Source: Oligoflexia bacterium
Lineage (GTDB): Bacteria > Bdellovibrionota > UBA1018
Length of the DNA: 6,736 bases
Assembly (NCBI GenBank): GCA_903928955.1
Contig: CAIYTD010000294.1
Coordinates: 1-6,736, forward strand
Direction: 5' to 3'
Part shown: in pieces, positions 1 through 6,313 of the stretch
Numbering within the stretch: the stretch's first letter is position 1
Layout of the letters: each line of letters opens with the position of its first letter
Translations under genes and position numbers: made by a program
The notes under the pieces: generated by a model
What the model was told of the DNA's origin: nothing
Seen by the model: only the letters and a program-made list of their open reading frames with translations
The model's database searches: none

Positions 1-30
1 ATAAAGCTAACAGATTCAGTAGGAAAAGAA

Positions 31-990
31 ATGATCCTAGTAGAAAATATAAATGAAATAATGATAAAATCAGACCCAACTCGTTTCAACGCCCTACAGC
101 TCTATCTTCTTCTACAATTATACTGTATAAATGTTTATCCAGACTTATTAGAGAATATAAAATTATACAACGAATTATCTGGCTGCATCAGTAAAAATAA
201 AATTAGACAGTTAAGTGATGATTTTTCATTAAAAATTAAAATAAATTCTATCGACCTAGATTATTCATTAATTGTAGTGCTAAACGAACTGTACGACTTT
301 TCAAAAAAAACAACCCAACTCATGAAAATGAAAGATCCCTTCCAATCAGATATTGTTTTAGATAAAGTCACTCTTGACAGCATCGAGCAGAGATATCAAG
401 AAGACTTAAATCAACTAGAAGTGAGCCAGCTCAGACAAGAAACTCAAGCATCCGAGTCATCACAAGTAGCAACAGAAGCAATAGTAGAAGCCGAAACACC
501 CCTATTACTGGCGATATCAGAAGAGGAGCATGTAGTAAAAAAATCAACAAAGGGATGTGAAAAGACTATTACTCAGCTGTCACTCAAAGATCAAATGAGT
601 TATTCCTTTAACATTCTTAAAGCAAAATATGCCGATATAAATATTATCTTATTTGAGCTAAACGGTACCAATGCTCACCTTAAAGTTACACCTAAAGAAA
701 TAGAAAACTTAGCAAAACAGTTATTGAGCAATTTAGGCGAATTTGGAGACAATATTAAAAACGACTTTATAAAAGATTTACAAAGCAAAGTTCACCCTGC
801 CCACTCCAAAGATACAGGAAATCTATTACCCAGAGAATCTGTTCGATTTTTAAGAACAGTATTTCTGCGCTGGGGGTTTTTTCCAGATAACTTCGAAGGC
901 ACCCAAAACACAGATTGGGGCGCACTGTCAGCTTATAGCAAACGGTTGATGCAAAATAAATTTGATGAATATTTACCCAAAAAACAGTAG
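31..990 (+). CDS. Uncharacterised protein, possibly 5'-truncated by the window edge
   Basis: I do not recognise a family. The 319-residue protein has three visible parts. Residues 1-115 are rich in Leu, Ile, Asn and Lys and look alpha-helical (hydrophobic stretch LQLYLLLQL at 22-30). Residues 116-180 are rich in Gln, Glu, Ser and Ala and look like a coiled-coil or disordered linker. Residues 185-319 look like a second folded domain, ending in a stretch with Trp281, two FF/FP turns and Trp296. No signal peptide or clear membrane segment is seen. The ATG at 31 has a good ribosome site (AGGA at 21-24, six bases before it), which supports this start. However, the same frame has no stop back to base 1, so the gene may begin further left. 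Base composition is visibly more AT-rich than in the sdh genes. It converges on sdhB with 16 bases between stop codons. A real gene is likely because the frame is long and has a ribosome site; its function is unknown. Confidence 0.75.
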   Translation: MILVENINEIMIKSDPTRFNALQLYLLLQLYCINVYPDLLENIKLYNELSGCISKNKIRQLSDDFSLKIKINSIDLDYSLIVVLNELYDFSKKTTQLMKMKDPFQSDIVLDKVTLDSIEQRYQEDLNQLEVSQLRQETQASESSQVATEAIVEAETPLLLAISEEEHVVKKSTKGCEKTITQLSLKDQMSYSFNILKAKYADINIILFELNGTNAHLKVTPKEIENLAKQLLSNLGEFGDNIKNDFIKDLQSKVHPAHSKDTGNLLPRESVRFLRTVFLRWGFFPDNFEGTQNTDWGALSAYSKRLMQNKFDEYLPKKQ

Positions 991-1009
991 TTCAATCCTT
1001 TTGGAACTA
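979..1009 (-). terminator. Weak intrinsic terminator candidate after sdhB
   Basis: TAGTTC (988-993) and GAACTA (1004-1009) form a perfect 6-bp inverted repeat with a 10-base loop. Read on the - strand, the hairpin is followed after three bases by six T (984-979), which is the layout of a Rho-independent terminator for sdhAB. On the + strand no T run follows, so it would work one way only. The stem has just two G-C pairs, so it is weak. The repeat includes the stop codons of both convergent genes, and the T run lies in the coding end of the neighbouring gene. Confidence 0.35.
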
Positions 1010-1786
1010 GCCAAAGAAATTCTTAATCGCATGCAAAGTGGTCTCACGACTCACTGCTGCAATGGACTCTGTCAAAGGAATATTCTTAGGACATGCCTTC
1101 ACGCAGTTCTGAGCATCTCCGCAGTCTGTAATTCCACCAGGAGCCATCATCGACTGTAATCTCTCCGGAGCATCCATTGCACCAGAAGGATGCGCATTAA
1201 AAAGTCGAACCTGATTAATGGCCTGAGGCCCAATAAAGGGCGACTGAGGTCCATAATTCGGACAAGCTTCGAGACAGCATCCACACGTCATACACTCAGA
1301 CATTTTATATCGGGAAAGAGCTAATGTTTGAGAATAACGAGGACCAGCTCCTAACTCATAGGTGCCATCAATACTCACCCACGCCTTGACTTGTTTCAGA
1401 TGCTCAAACATGCGAGAGCGATCCGTAATCAAATCTCGGATCACCGGAAACTTAGAAAACGGTTCGAGCCGTATGGGTTGCTCCAATTGATCTACAAGAG
1501 CGGTACAAGCTTGACGAGGACGGCCATTAATCACCATCGAACAAGTTCCACACACTTCCTCTAAACAAGCAGCTTCCCAGGCAGGAGGAGTTGTCCCTTT
1601 TCCATCTGCTGTAATAGGACTCACTTGCAAATCTTGAAGCAGAGCGATCACATTGAGATTCGGTCGCCATTTCATGCGAAAAGTTTCCCAATGAATTTCA
1701 GCGCCTTCCCGCTCTTGCCTCTTAATTTGTACTTCAACGAATTTTTCAGTTTGAGGGTTTAAATTTTCCATTTTTGATGATTCCAT
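1007..1786 (-). CDS. sdhB: Succinate dehydrogenase iron-sulfur subunit
   Basis: This subunit carries electrons from the SdhA flavin through three iron-sulfur clusters to membrane quinone, as part of respiratory complex II and the TCA cycle. The 259 residues have the full ligand set. The [2Fe-2S] ligands are Cys74, Cys79, Cys82 and Cys94 (C-x4-C-x2-C-x11-C) in the N-terminal ferredoxin fold. By analogy with E. coli SdhB, the [4Fe-4S] ligands are Cys165, Cys168, Cys171 and Cys232, and the [3Fe-4S] ligands are Cys175, Cys222 and Cys228, in the C-terminal helical domain (about 150-259). The length fits B-type enzymes such as those of Chlamydia and Bacillus. The ATG shares one base with the sdhA stop (TAATG), which indicates translational coupling; only a weak GAG lies upstream. 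A second ATG at residue 6 is possible and would cost no domain. No anchor gene follows; the next gene is convergent. Confidence 0.96.
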   Translation of the reverse strand: MESSKMENLNPQTEKFVEVQIKRQEREGAEIHWETFRMKWRPNLNVIALLQDLQVSPITADGKGTTPPAWEAACLEEVCGTCSMVINGRPRQACTALVDQLEQPIRLEPFSKFPVIRDLITDRSRMFEHLKQVKAWVSIDGTYELGAGPRYSQTLALSRYKMSECMTCGCCLEACPNYGPQSPFIGPQAINQVRLFNAHPSGAMDAPERLQSMMAPGGITDCGDAQNCVKACPKNIPLTESIAAVSRETTLHAIKNFFG

Positions 1787-3627
1787 TATTTGCTCACAGA
1801 TGAACCTGTTCCAGAAGTCCCAGGACCTGCCTCTTTATCTACATCGTACTTCCTCGCTCGAGGCTTCACAAGAGACACATCAATCGGATCATAAGAAAAC
1901 TGAGGCTCTCCCTGATCCTTACCCATTCCAAAGGGTAAACTGGAAGTCAAGCTCTTGGGAGCTTTATAAAGTGCGATCGTTGTTTTCATAAACTCAGAGT
2001 CATTTCGATCTGGAAAATCCGGTTTATAATGAGCCCCACGGCTTTCGTTTCTTTTGAGTGCCCCAATCGTAATCACCCGAGCCAAGTGGATCATAGAATA
2101 GAGCTGCCGAGTATAATGAATCGATTGATTGGCCCAACCTCCTCGGTCTTTAATTCCAATTTTGTGCCATCGATCTTGAAATTCTTGAAGTTTTACATCC
2201 GTAGCTTGAAGCTTATCGTTATAACGCGTGACCGTGACATTGCGAGTCATCCACTCGCCCAGCTCACGCCCCATTAAAAATGGATTTTCAGGACCGTCCA
2301 TTTTCTTAATATGATCTACTCTCAAATGATGCCATTTAACAGCATCCTCAAAAACAGGAGAAGCAACATCCTCTTCATGCGTTTTGAGGCCCTTGGACCA
2401 CTTAGCCATGGCAGGCCCTGCGACCATGCCTGCATAGATACAGGACAACAAAGAGTTGGCACCCAATCGATTCGCCCCATGAATCGAATAATCCGCTTCT
2501 CCTACAGCAAAAAGGCCTGGAACGTTCGTCATTTGATCGTAATCTACCCAAAGCCCACCCATGCTATAGTGAACCGCTGGAAAGACCTTCATTGGCACTT
2601 GAGTGGGATCATCTCCCATAAATTTTTCATAAATATCTAAAATGGCCCCGAGTTTCTTTCGCAAAGTCTCCTGAGGAATATGGGAAAGATCCAGATAAAC
2701 AACAGCCTGACCATTAACACCCAATCCCATATCATAGACCACTTTATGAATAGCGCGGGTCGCAATATCACGAGGAACAAGATTTCCGTAAGCAGGGTAC
2801 ATTTCTTCTAAAAAGTAATAGGGTTTTCCGTTTCTAGGCACCCAAACACGTCCCCCTTCCCCACGAGCACTTTCTGACATTAAGCGGAGCTTATCTTCAC
2901 CCGGAATGGCAGTAGGATGTACTTGAATAAACTCCCCATTAGCATATTTTACCCCTTGAAGGTATGCCGAAGCGGCAGCAGCACCGGTGTTAATAATCGA
3001 ATTAGTCGATTTACCAAATACCATACCAGGTCCACCCGTACCCAAAGCAACAGCTGAACCTCGGAATGCACGGACTTCCATGGTCACAATATTGGTACCA
3101 ACAATTCCACGACAAATTCCTTCTGCATCCTGAATAAAGCCTAAGTACTCCCAGGTTTCAAATTTCCGAACTTTTCCTTCTACTTCGAACCGTCGCACTT
3201 GTTCATCTAATGCATACAAAAGCTGCTGCCCCGTCGAAGCGCCTGCAAAAGCAGTACGGTGGTGCTTCGTTCCACCAAAACGCCTAAAATCAAGAAGGCC
3301 TTCCGGTGTTCGATTAAACGGAACGCCCAAACGATCCATTAAGTAAATAATTCCAGGGGCAGCTTCACACATTTTTTTACAGGGAGGTTGATTCGCTAAA
3401 AAATCGCCCCCATAAACGGTATCGTCAAAGTGCTCCCAGGGAGAGTCACCTTCGCCCTTTGTGTTGACTGCTCCATTAATCCCGCCCTGAGCACAAACGG
3501 AATGACTGCGCTTCACGGGGACAACAGAAAACAAATCTACTTCCATACCTGACTCACAGGCTCTAATTGTGGTCATCAGACCAGCCAGGCCACCACCTAC
3601 AACAATTAATCGATGCGCTTTTGCCAT
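1786..3627 (-). CDS. sdhA: Succinate dehydrogenase flavoprotein subunit
   Basis: This subunit oxidises succinate to fumarate on a covalently bound FAD at the cytoplasmic face of the membrane. From the ATG at 3627 it has 613 residues. Visible features are the dinucleotide-binding loop GGGLAG (11-16), the flavin-linking His42 in RSHSVCAQGG, and the probable substrate and proton-transfer residues His237 (HPT), Arg255 (SARGEGG), Arg286 (VPRD), His353 (AVHYSMGG) and Arg387 (HGANRLGANS). These match E. coli His45, His242, Arg286, His354 and Arg399 by motif. The frame could open 12 codons earlier at a TTG (3663), but that start has no ribosome site. The ATG has AAGG five bases upstream and puts the FAD loop at the usual distance from the N terminus. 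The last dozen residues are a Gly/Ser/Thr-rich tail. It is followed directly by sdhB with a one-base overlap. The membrane anchor gene sdhC, which usually precedes it, is absent here. Confidence 0.96.
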   Translation of the reverse strand: MAKAHRLIVVGGGLAGLMTTIRACESGMEVDLFSVVPVKRSHSVCAQGGINGAVNTKGEGDSPWEHFDDTVYGGDFLANQPPCKKMCEAAPGIIYLMDRLGVPFNRTPEGLLDFRRFGGTKHHRTAFAGASTGQQLLYALDEQVRRFEVEGKVRKFETWEYLGFIQDAEGICRGIVGTNIVTMEVRAFRGSAVALGTGGPGMVFGKSTNSIINTGAAAASAYLQGVKYANGEFIQVHPTAIPGEDKLRLMSESARGEGGRVWVPRNGKPYYFLEEMYPAYGNLVPRDIATRAIHKVVYDMGLGVNGQAVVYLDLSHIPQETLRKKLGAILDIYEKFMGDDPTQVPMKVFPAVHYSMGGLWVDYDQMTNVPGLFAVGEADYSIHGANRLGANSLLSCIYAGMVAGPAMAKWSKGLKTHEEDVASPVFEDAVKWHHLRVDHIKKMDGPENPFLMGRELGEWMTRNVTVTRYNDKLQATDVKLQEFQDRWHKIGIKDRGGWANQSIHYTRQLYSMIHLARVITIGALKRNESRGAHYKPDFPDRNDSEFMKTTIALYKAPKSLTSSLPFGMGKDQGEPQFSYDPIDVSLVKPRARKYDVDKEAGPGTSGTGSSVSK

Positions 3628-3632
3628 AAATA

Positions 3633-3636
3633 CCTT
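3633..3636 (-). promoter_or_regulatory. Ribosome binding site of sdhA
   Basis: AAGG on the - strand sits five bases before the ATG at 3627 and decides this start over the TTG at 3663, which has no such site. Its two A bases are also the last two bases of the TAA that ends the 17-codon mini-ORF upstream. Confidence 0.6.
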
Positions 3637-3688
3637 ATACGACTGCCCCCACGTGAGACGCAAGGGCTTGTTTTTTAATCGCAGACAT
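3635..3688 (-). other. 17-codon mini-ORF in the sdhA leader, possible sdhC remnant or leader peptide
   Basis: An ATG at 3688 opens a frame reading MSAIKKQALASHVGAVV. It stops at TAA seven bases before the sdhA ATG, with the stop overlapping the sdhA ribosome site. That stop/ribosome-site overlap is typical of coupling between consecutive genes. The mini-ORF lacks its own ribosome site (AAAGCTAAT precedes it). It fills most of the 81-base gap between sdhA and the divergent glycosyltransferase gene, where a promoter must also lie. A TAGAAT (3705-3700) could be a -10 box for sdhA, but I find no matching -35. The ORF may be the leftover end of a lost upstream gene, a leader peptide, or chance. 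Confidence 0.2.
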
Positions 3689-3708
3689 ATTAGCTTTTTA
3701 TTCTATCG

Positions 3709-5244
3709 ATGAAGCCTATTTCAAAACTAACCGAATTCAAAATTGCCTGGATTGCCCTGATCTGCCTTTCGTTTTCCTTATTTCTAGGAAAAGCGGGCGA
3801 TAACCTCCTCAGAGGAATTGACTCAAATATTCACTCTGCAGTATCTATGGACGTTACTTCGACAGGATTCCTCCCTAAACTTCCGATAACCGATCCGAAT
3901 CTGAATACCCGTGATTTAGGACCTCCATTCAATGATCACCCCTTCTTTTTCTTTTGGATCAACGGATGGATCATGAGGGCCCTAGGCCCTTCTGCATTTT
4001 CAGCCCGAATCCTAACTGCTTCCTTCTCTACTGGATGTATTATTTTGACATTTTGCCTCGGACAATCCCTCTATTCCACCTTTTTTGGCTTTCTATCCGC
4101 TATTATTCTCCTTTTCACGCGTGACATCGTCCTGACAGGAGGGGGAGTCAGCCTCGACCCCGCACTTCTTTTTTTCATTCTATTATCTTTTTTCTATTGG
4201 CAAAAAGAAAAATGGATCCTAACAGCCATCAGCGCCGGAGTTGGCCTATGGTTTAAAACTCCCGTTGTTCTCCTCGTATTTCCGACTGCGATCGTGGTTT
4301 CTCTATTGCAAAAAAAATCCCTACAAATTTTTCAAAAGATTATTCTCTCTACGTTACTTGCACTTTTCATAGGCTCGTTCATTTGGATTGCTACGGGTTG
4401 GATAGGAGGATGGGGTCTCGTGCAAGATTATTGGGTCCGACAAGTCTGGGGAACCGCAGTAGGAGGTCGTAATCAAGGGCACCGTCCCAACTTATTTCTA
4501 CCACTCGCAATGATTCGAAGGGGATTCATCCCAGGCCTTCCTTTGCTTCTCCTGGGATTAAGTTGGATCAGTGTCAAAAAGCTTTGGAAAAATCCTGCCG
4601 TATGCGTTTCCCTCTCAGCAATAGGAGTACTTTTAATTGCACTAGCTCCGATGAGCTTTAGTTTAGACTATTACTATAATCCCGTTTTTCCATTTTTAGC
4701 TTTTCTTTCCTCTTTTTCCTTAATCCCGCTTCTCAGAAATAAAGAAAAAAAATTCTTTCTTATTTTTTCAGCTCTAGCGCTCCCCCTTCTCGCTGTCCTG
4801 CTTTGCTCTCCCATTCGCTTAGGACCCGAAGCTTTTGTTGCTCTCAAACGATTTATGCCACTGATTCAATCTTATGGAACCTGCCAGGATCATGTTCTGA
4901 TCGTTGCTGGAGGAGAACCTGTTGGCTCAGCTTTAGATTACAGACTTGCTCTCAAATTTTACACAGGAAGAACTGTCACAACAGAAAGCTGCTCAACAGC
5001 CAGCAGTGCACTAGTCTCTAGGACTCCAGAATGGATTGTCATCTCTTGTGAACACTGGAATAGCTGCCTCTCCCCTTCGGAAAAGGCCTTATTTCCAAGA
5101 CGGTTTCAAGTCGGCAGTCAATACTTAGCAAGCAGTATCCTTCCAAACACCTCTGTGACCGATCTGACTCCACTGGAAAGGGAACTCAAGCCCGTCATCG
5201 ACGGTCGTCCACCCGCCTACCCCAAAGATATCTACCATCCATAA
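3709..5244 (+). CDS. Membrane glycosyltransferase, GT39/ArnT-like (GT-C fold)
   Basis: Members of this family move a sugar from a polyprenyl-phosphate donor to an acceptor on the outer side of the inner membrane, for example lipid A (ArnT) or protein serine/threonine (PMT). The 511-residue protein has about ten hydrophobic segments within residues 11-366, then a soluble C-terminal part (about 370-511). Three family landmarks are visible: Asp38 in the first outer loop (RGIDSNIHSAVSMD), followed by NDHP (75-78) where relatives have a KPP-like motif; LDPALLFF (149-156), matching the usual DALLLFF; and WFKTPVVLL (181-189), matching the TKGP motif. The ATG is the only usable start, because an in-frame TAG lies at 3691 and no ATG, GTG or TTG comes between. 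No ribosome site precedes it, which suggests weak or unusual initiation. It diverges from sdhA and converges on the beta-helix gene with a 19-base gap and no clear terminator. Donor and acceptor cannot be told from sequence. Confidence 0.8.
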   Translation: MKPISKLTEFKIAWIALICLSFSLFLGKAGDNLLRGIDSNIHSAVSMDVTSTGFLPKLPITDPNLNTRDLGPPFNDHPFFFFWINGWIMRALGPSAFSARILTASFSTGCIILTFCLGQSLYSTFFGFLSAIILLFTRDIVLTGGGVSLDPALLFFILLSFFYWQKEKWILTAISAGVGLWFKTPVVLLVFPTAIVVSLLQKKSLQIFQKIILSTLLALFIGSFIWIATGWIGGWGLVQDYWVRQVWGTAVGGRNQGHRPNLFLPLAMIRRGFIPGLPLLLLGLSWISVKKLWKNPAVCVSLSAIGVLLIALAPMSFSLDYYYNPVFPFLAFLSSFSLIPLLRNKEKKFFLIFSALALPLLAVLLCSPIRLGPEAFVALKRFMPLIQSYGTCQDHVLIVAGGEPVGSALDYRLALKFYTGRTVTTESCSTASSALVSRTPEWIVISCEHWNSCLSPSEKALFPRRFQVGSQYLASSILPNTSVTDLTPLERELKPVIDGRPPAYPKDIYHP

Positions 5245-5263
5245 AGAAGGATTTAATAAAATT

Positions 5264-6193
5264 TTAAAAACTACGAGCTCCTGACTCGATCACTTCGTTA
5301 CCAAAGACCTGAGCAACACCATAAATTTGGGCATTTCCAGCTACTCGGGAAGAACCCCCTAAAACTGAAATCTCAGAGACCTCAGCCAAACCGGAGACTT
5401 CTGCTCTTCCAAAAATATCAGCGTAACCAGAAACGATAGCCCACCCAAAGATTTTAGATCTTCCATAAATCTCAGCGTTATCGAAAACTTGTGCATCTCC
5501 GAAAATACGTGACTCTCCATAAAGTTTAGAATTTCCAAAAACTTGGGCATCGCCATAGACCTGAGCACGATCAATAATTTTAGCTGCACCATAGACCTGT
5601 GCATTTCCATAAATTTGAGAGTTGGAACCAATTTTAGCATCCCCATAGACACTACTAAAATCAAAAATTTTAGTCTGCCCACCTACATCTGCATCCCCAT
5701 AAAGCTGAGAATTTCCGTAAACTCGCGCAAAACCTCGAACGACAGCATTCTGAAAAATACGAGCTCTTCCATAAACACTTGCCTGCATCTTCACCCAAGC
5801 ATTTCCATGAACAAGAGCATCCCCATAAATCTGAACATTTCCTGAAACTTGGGCATATTCAAAAACCCAAGCATCTCCGTAGACTCGCGAACTTTGTGAA
5901 ATCCGTGCACTTCCAAAAACATGAGCGTTTCCAGAGATATGCGCTCGATCTTCAATGCGAGCAGTCCCGTAAATGCTAGCGAAATCGCAAATTTCTGCCT
6001 TGCTCGCAATAAAGGGAATATTTCTGCCCTTCCTATTTTTTTTTACATAAGCCGAATTTGCTACAAAACCACCAGTTTTTCGAGACTGATTCACCGTATA
6101 ACTTCCAGGCGCTCCATTGCAGGGCTCATCTGAATAAACACATGAGAAAAAAGCAATATAAATAAAAACTAAAATAGAAGAATAAAAAACCAT
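5264..6193 (-). CDS. Secreted left-handed beta-helix protein made of hexapeptide repeats
   Basis: The 309-residue protein starts with a hydrophobic segment (residues 4-20) that looks like a signal peptide, although it lacks the usual Lys/Arg near the start. Cys18 follows IAFFS, a poor lipobox, so a lipoprotein is possible but doubtful. Residues 21-61 link to the repeats (basic stretch KKNRKGR at 51-57). From Ile74 to Arg307 there are 39 hexads with no gap. Position 1 is Ile, Val or Leu in all 39, position 2 is Tyr or Phe in 23, position 3 is Gly in 28, and position 5 is Ala in 27. Two looser hexads (62-73) precede them. This predicts a left-handed beta-helix of 13 coils. E. coli YdcK is a similar repeat protein annotated as an acetyltransferase by homology. 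Here no loop carrying a catalytic His interrupts the helix, and no C-terminal domain follows, so a structural or surface role is more likely than catalysis. The start is fixed by GAGGAG eight bases upstream. Confidence 0.88.
   Translation of the reverse strand: MVFYSSILVFIYIAFFSCVYSDEPCNGAPGSYTVNQSRKTGGFVANSAYVKKNRKGRNIPFIASKAEICDFASIYGTARIEDRAHISGNAHVFGSARISQSSRVYGDAWVFEYAQVSGNVQIYGDALVHGNAWVKMQASVYGRARIFQNAVVRGFARVYGNSQLYGDADVGGQTKIFDFSSVYGDAKIGSNSQIYGNAQVYGAAKIIDRAQVYGDAQVFGNSKLYGESRIFGDAQVFDNAEIYGRSKIFGWAIVSGYADIFGRAEVSGLAEVSEISVLGGSSRVAGNAQIYGVAQVFGNEVIESGARSF
5273..5974 (-). repeat. 39 degenerate tandem 18-bp units encoding hexapeptides
   Basis: On the + strand the recurring core is CCATA or CCGTA (coding Tyr-Gly) at 18-base multiples, with looser variants (CCAAA for Phe-Gly). 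No unit is deleted or interrupted over 702 bases. Because 18 is a multiple of three, the other frames also stay open for long stretches, which creates spurious ORFs of 66-107 codons on both strands. Copies differ at most third positions, so this is an old amplification kept by selection on the protein, not a recent expansion. Confidence 0.85.
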
Positions 6194-6201
6194 CCGAAAG
6201 A

Positions 6202-6207
6202 CTCCTC
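6202..6207 (-). promoter_or_regulatory. Strong ribosome binding site of the beta-helix gene
   Basis: GAGGAG on the - strand lies eight bases before the ATG at 6193. It fixes this start and is the strongest ribosome site in the window. Confidence 0.75.
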
Positions 6208-6225
6208 AAATTCTACAAAAAAGTA

Positions 6226-6254
6226 CAGATATTGAGTATTTCAGAACTTGTCAA
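6226..6254 (-). promoter_or_regulatory. Candidate sigma-70-type promoter of the beta-helix gene
   Basis: A perfect TTGACA (6254-6249) is followed after exactly 17 bases by TATCTG (6231-6226), which matches only the TAT of the -10 consensus. Transcription would start near 6219 and give a leader of about 25 bases containing the ribosome site. The -35 match and spacing are good and the -10 is weak. Confidence 0.4.
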
Positions 6255-6290
6255 TTGGGGTTCTAGCAAGAAAATATAAAGCAGAGTTAA

Positions 6291-6310
6291 AATAGGTTTT
6301 TCAACCTATT
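6291..6310 (-). terminator. Hairpin terminator after the decayed gene
   Basis: AATAGGTT (6291-6298) and AACCTATT (6303-6310) are a perfect 8-bp inverted repeat with a 4-base loop, which reads GAAA (a stable GNRA-type tetraloop) on the - strand. It begins three bases after the remnant's stop codon (6316-6314). On that strand the stem end runs into TTTT. The stem has only two G-C pairs and the T run is short, so efficiency would be modest. It would also shield the beta-helix promoter from read-through. Confidence 0.5.
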
Positions 6311-6313
6311 CCA

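Noticed and set aside
962..1159. 65-codon + strand ORF over the end of sdhB
   Set aside because: It overlaps the end of the left gene and runs antisense to the SdhB cluster-binding region, so it is a shadow.
1800..2640. + strand ORFs opposite sdhA (1800-1991, 2029-2277, 2311-2640)
   Set aside because: They are antisense to a fully conserved enzyme gene, without ribosome sites or recognisable domains.
3628..3663. A 12-residue N-terminal extension of SdhA from a TTG start
   Set aside because: There is no ribosome site before the TTG, and the ATG at 3627 has AAGG and gives the usual spacing to the FAD loop.
5273..5974. Regular short repeats that might suggest a CRISPR array or minisatellite
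   Set aside because: The 18-base period has no spacers, the copies are divergent, and the unit translates to a clean hexapeptide pattern in one long gene.
5359..6133. Several overlapping ORFs of 66-107 codons on both strands inside the beta-helix gene
   Set aside because: They arise because the 18-base repeat unit keeps the other frames open. They have no ribosome sites, and their translations are repetitive by-products.
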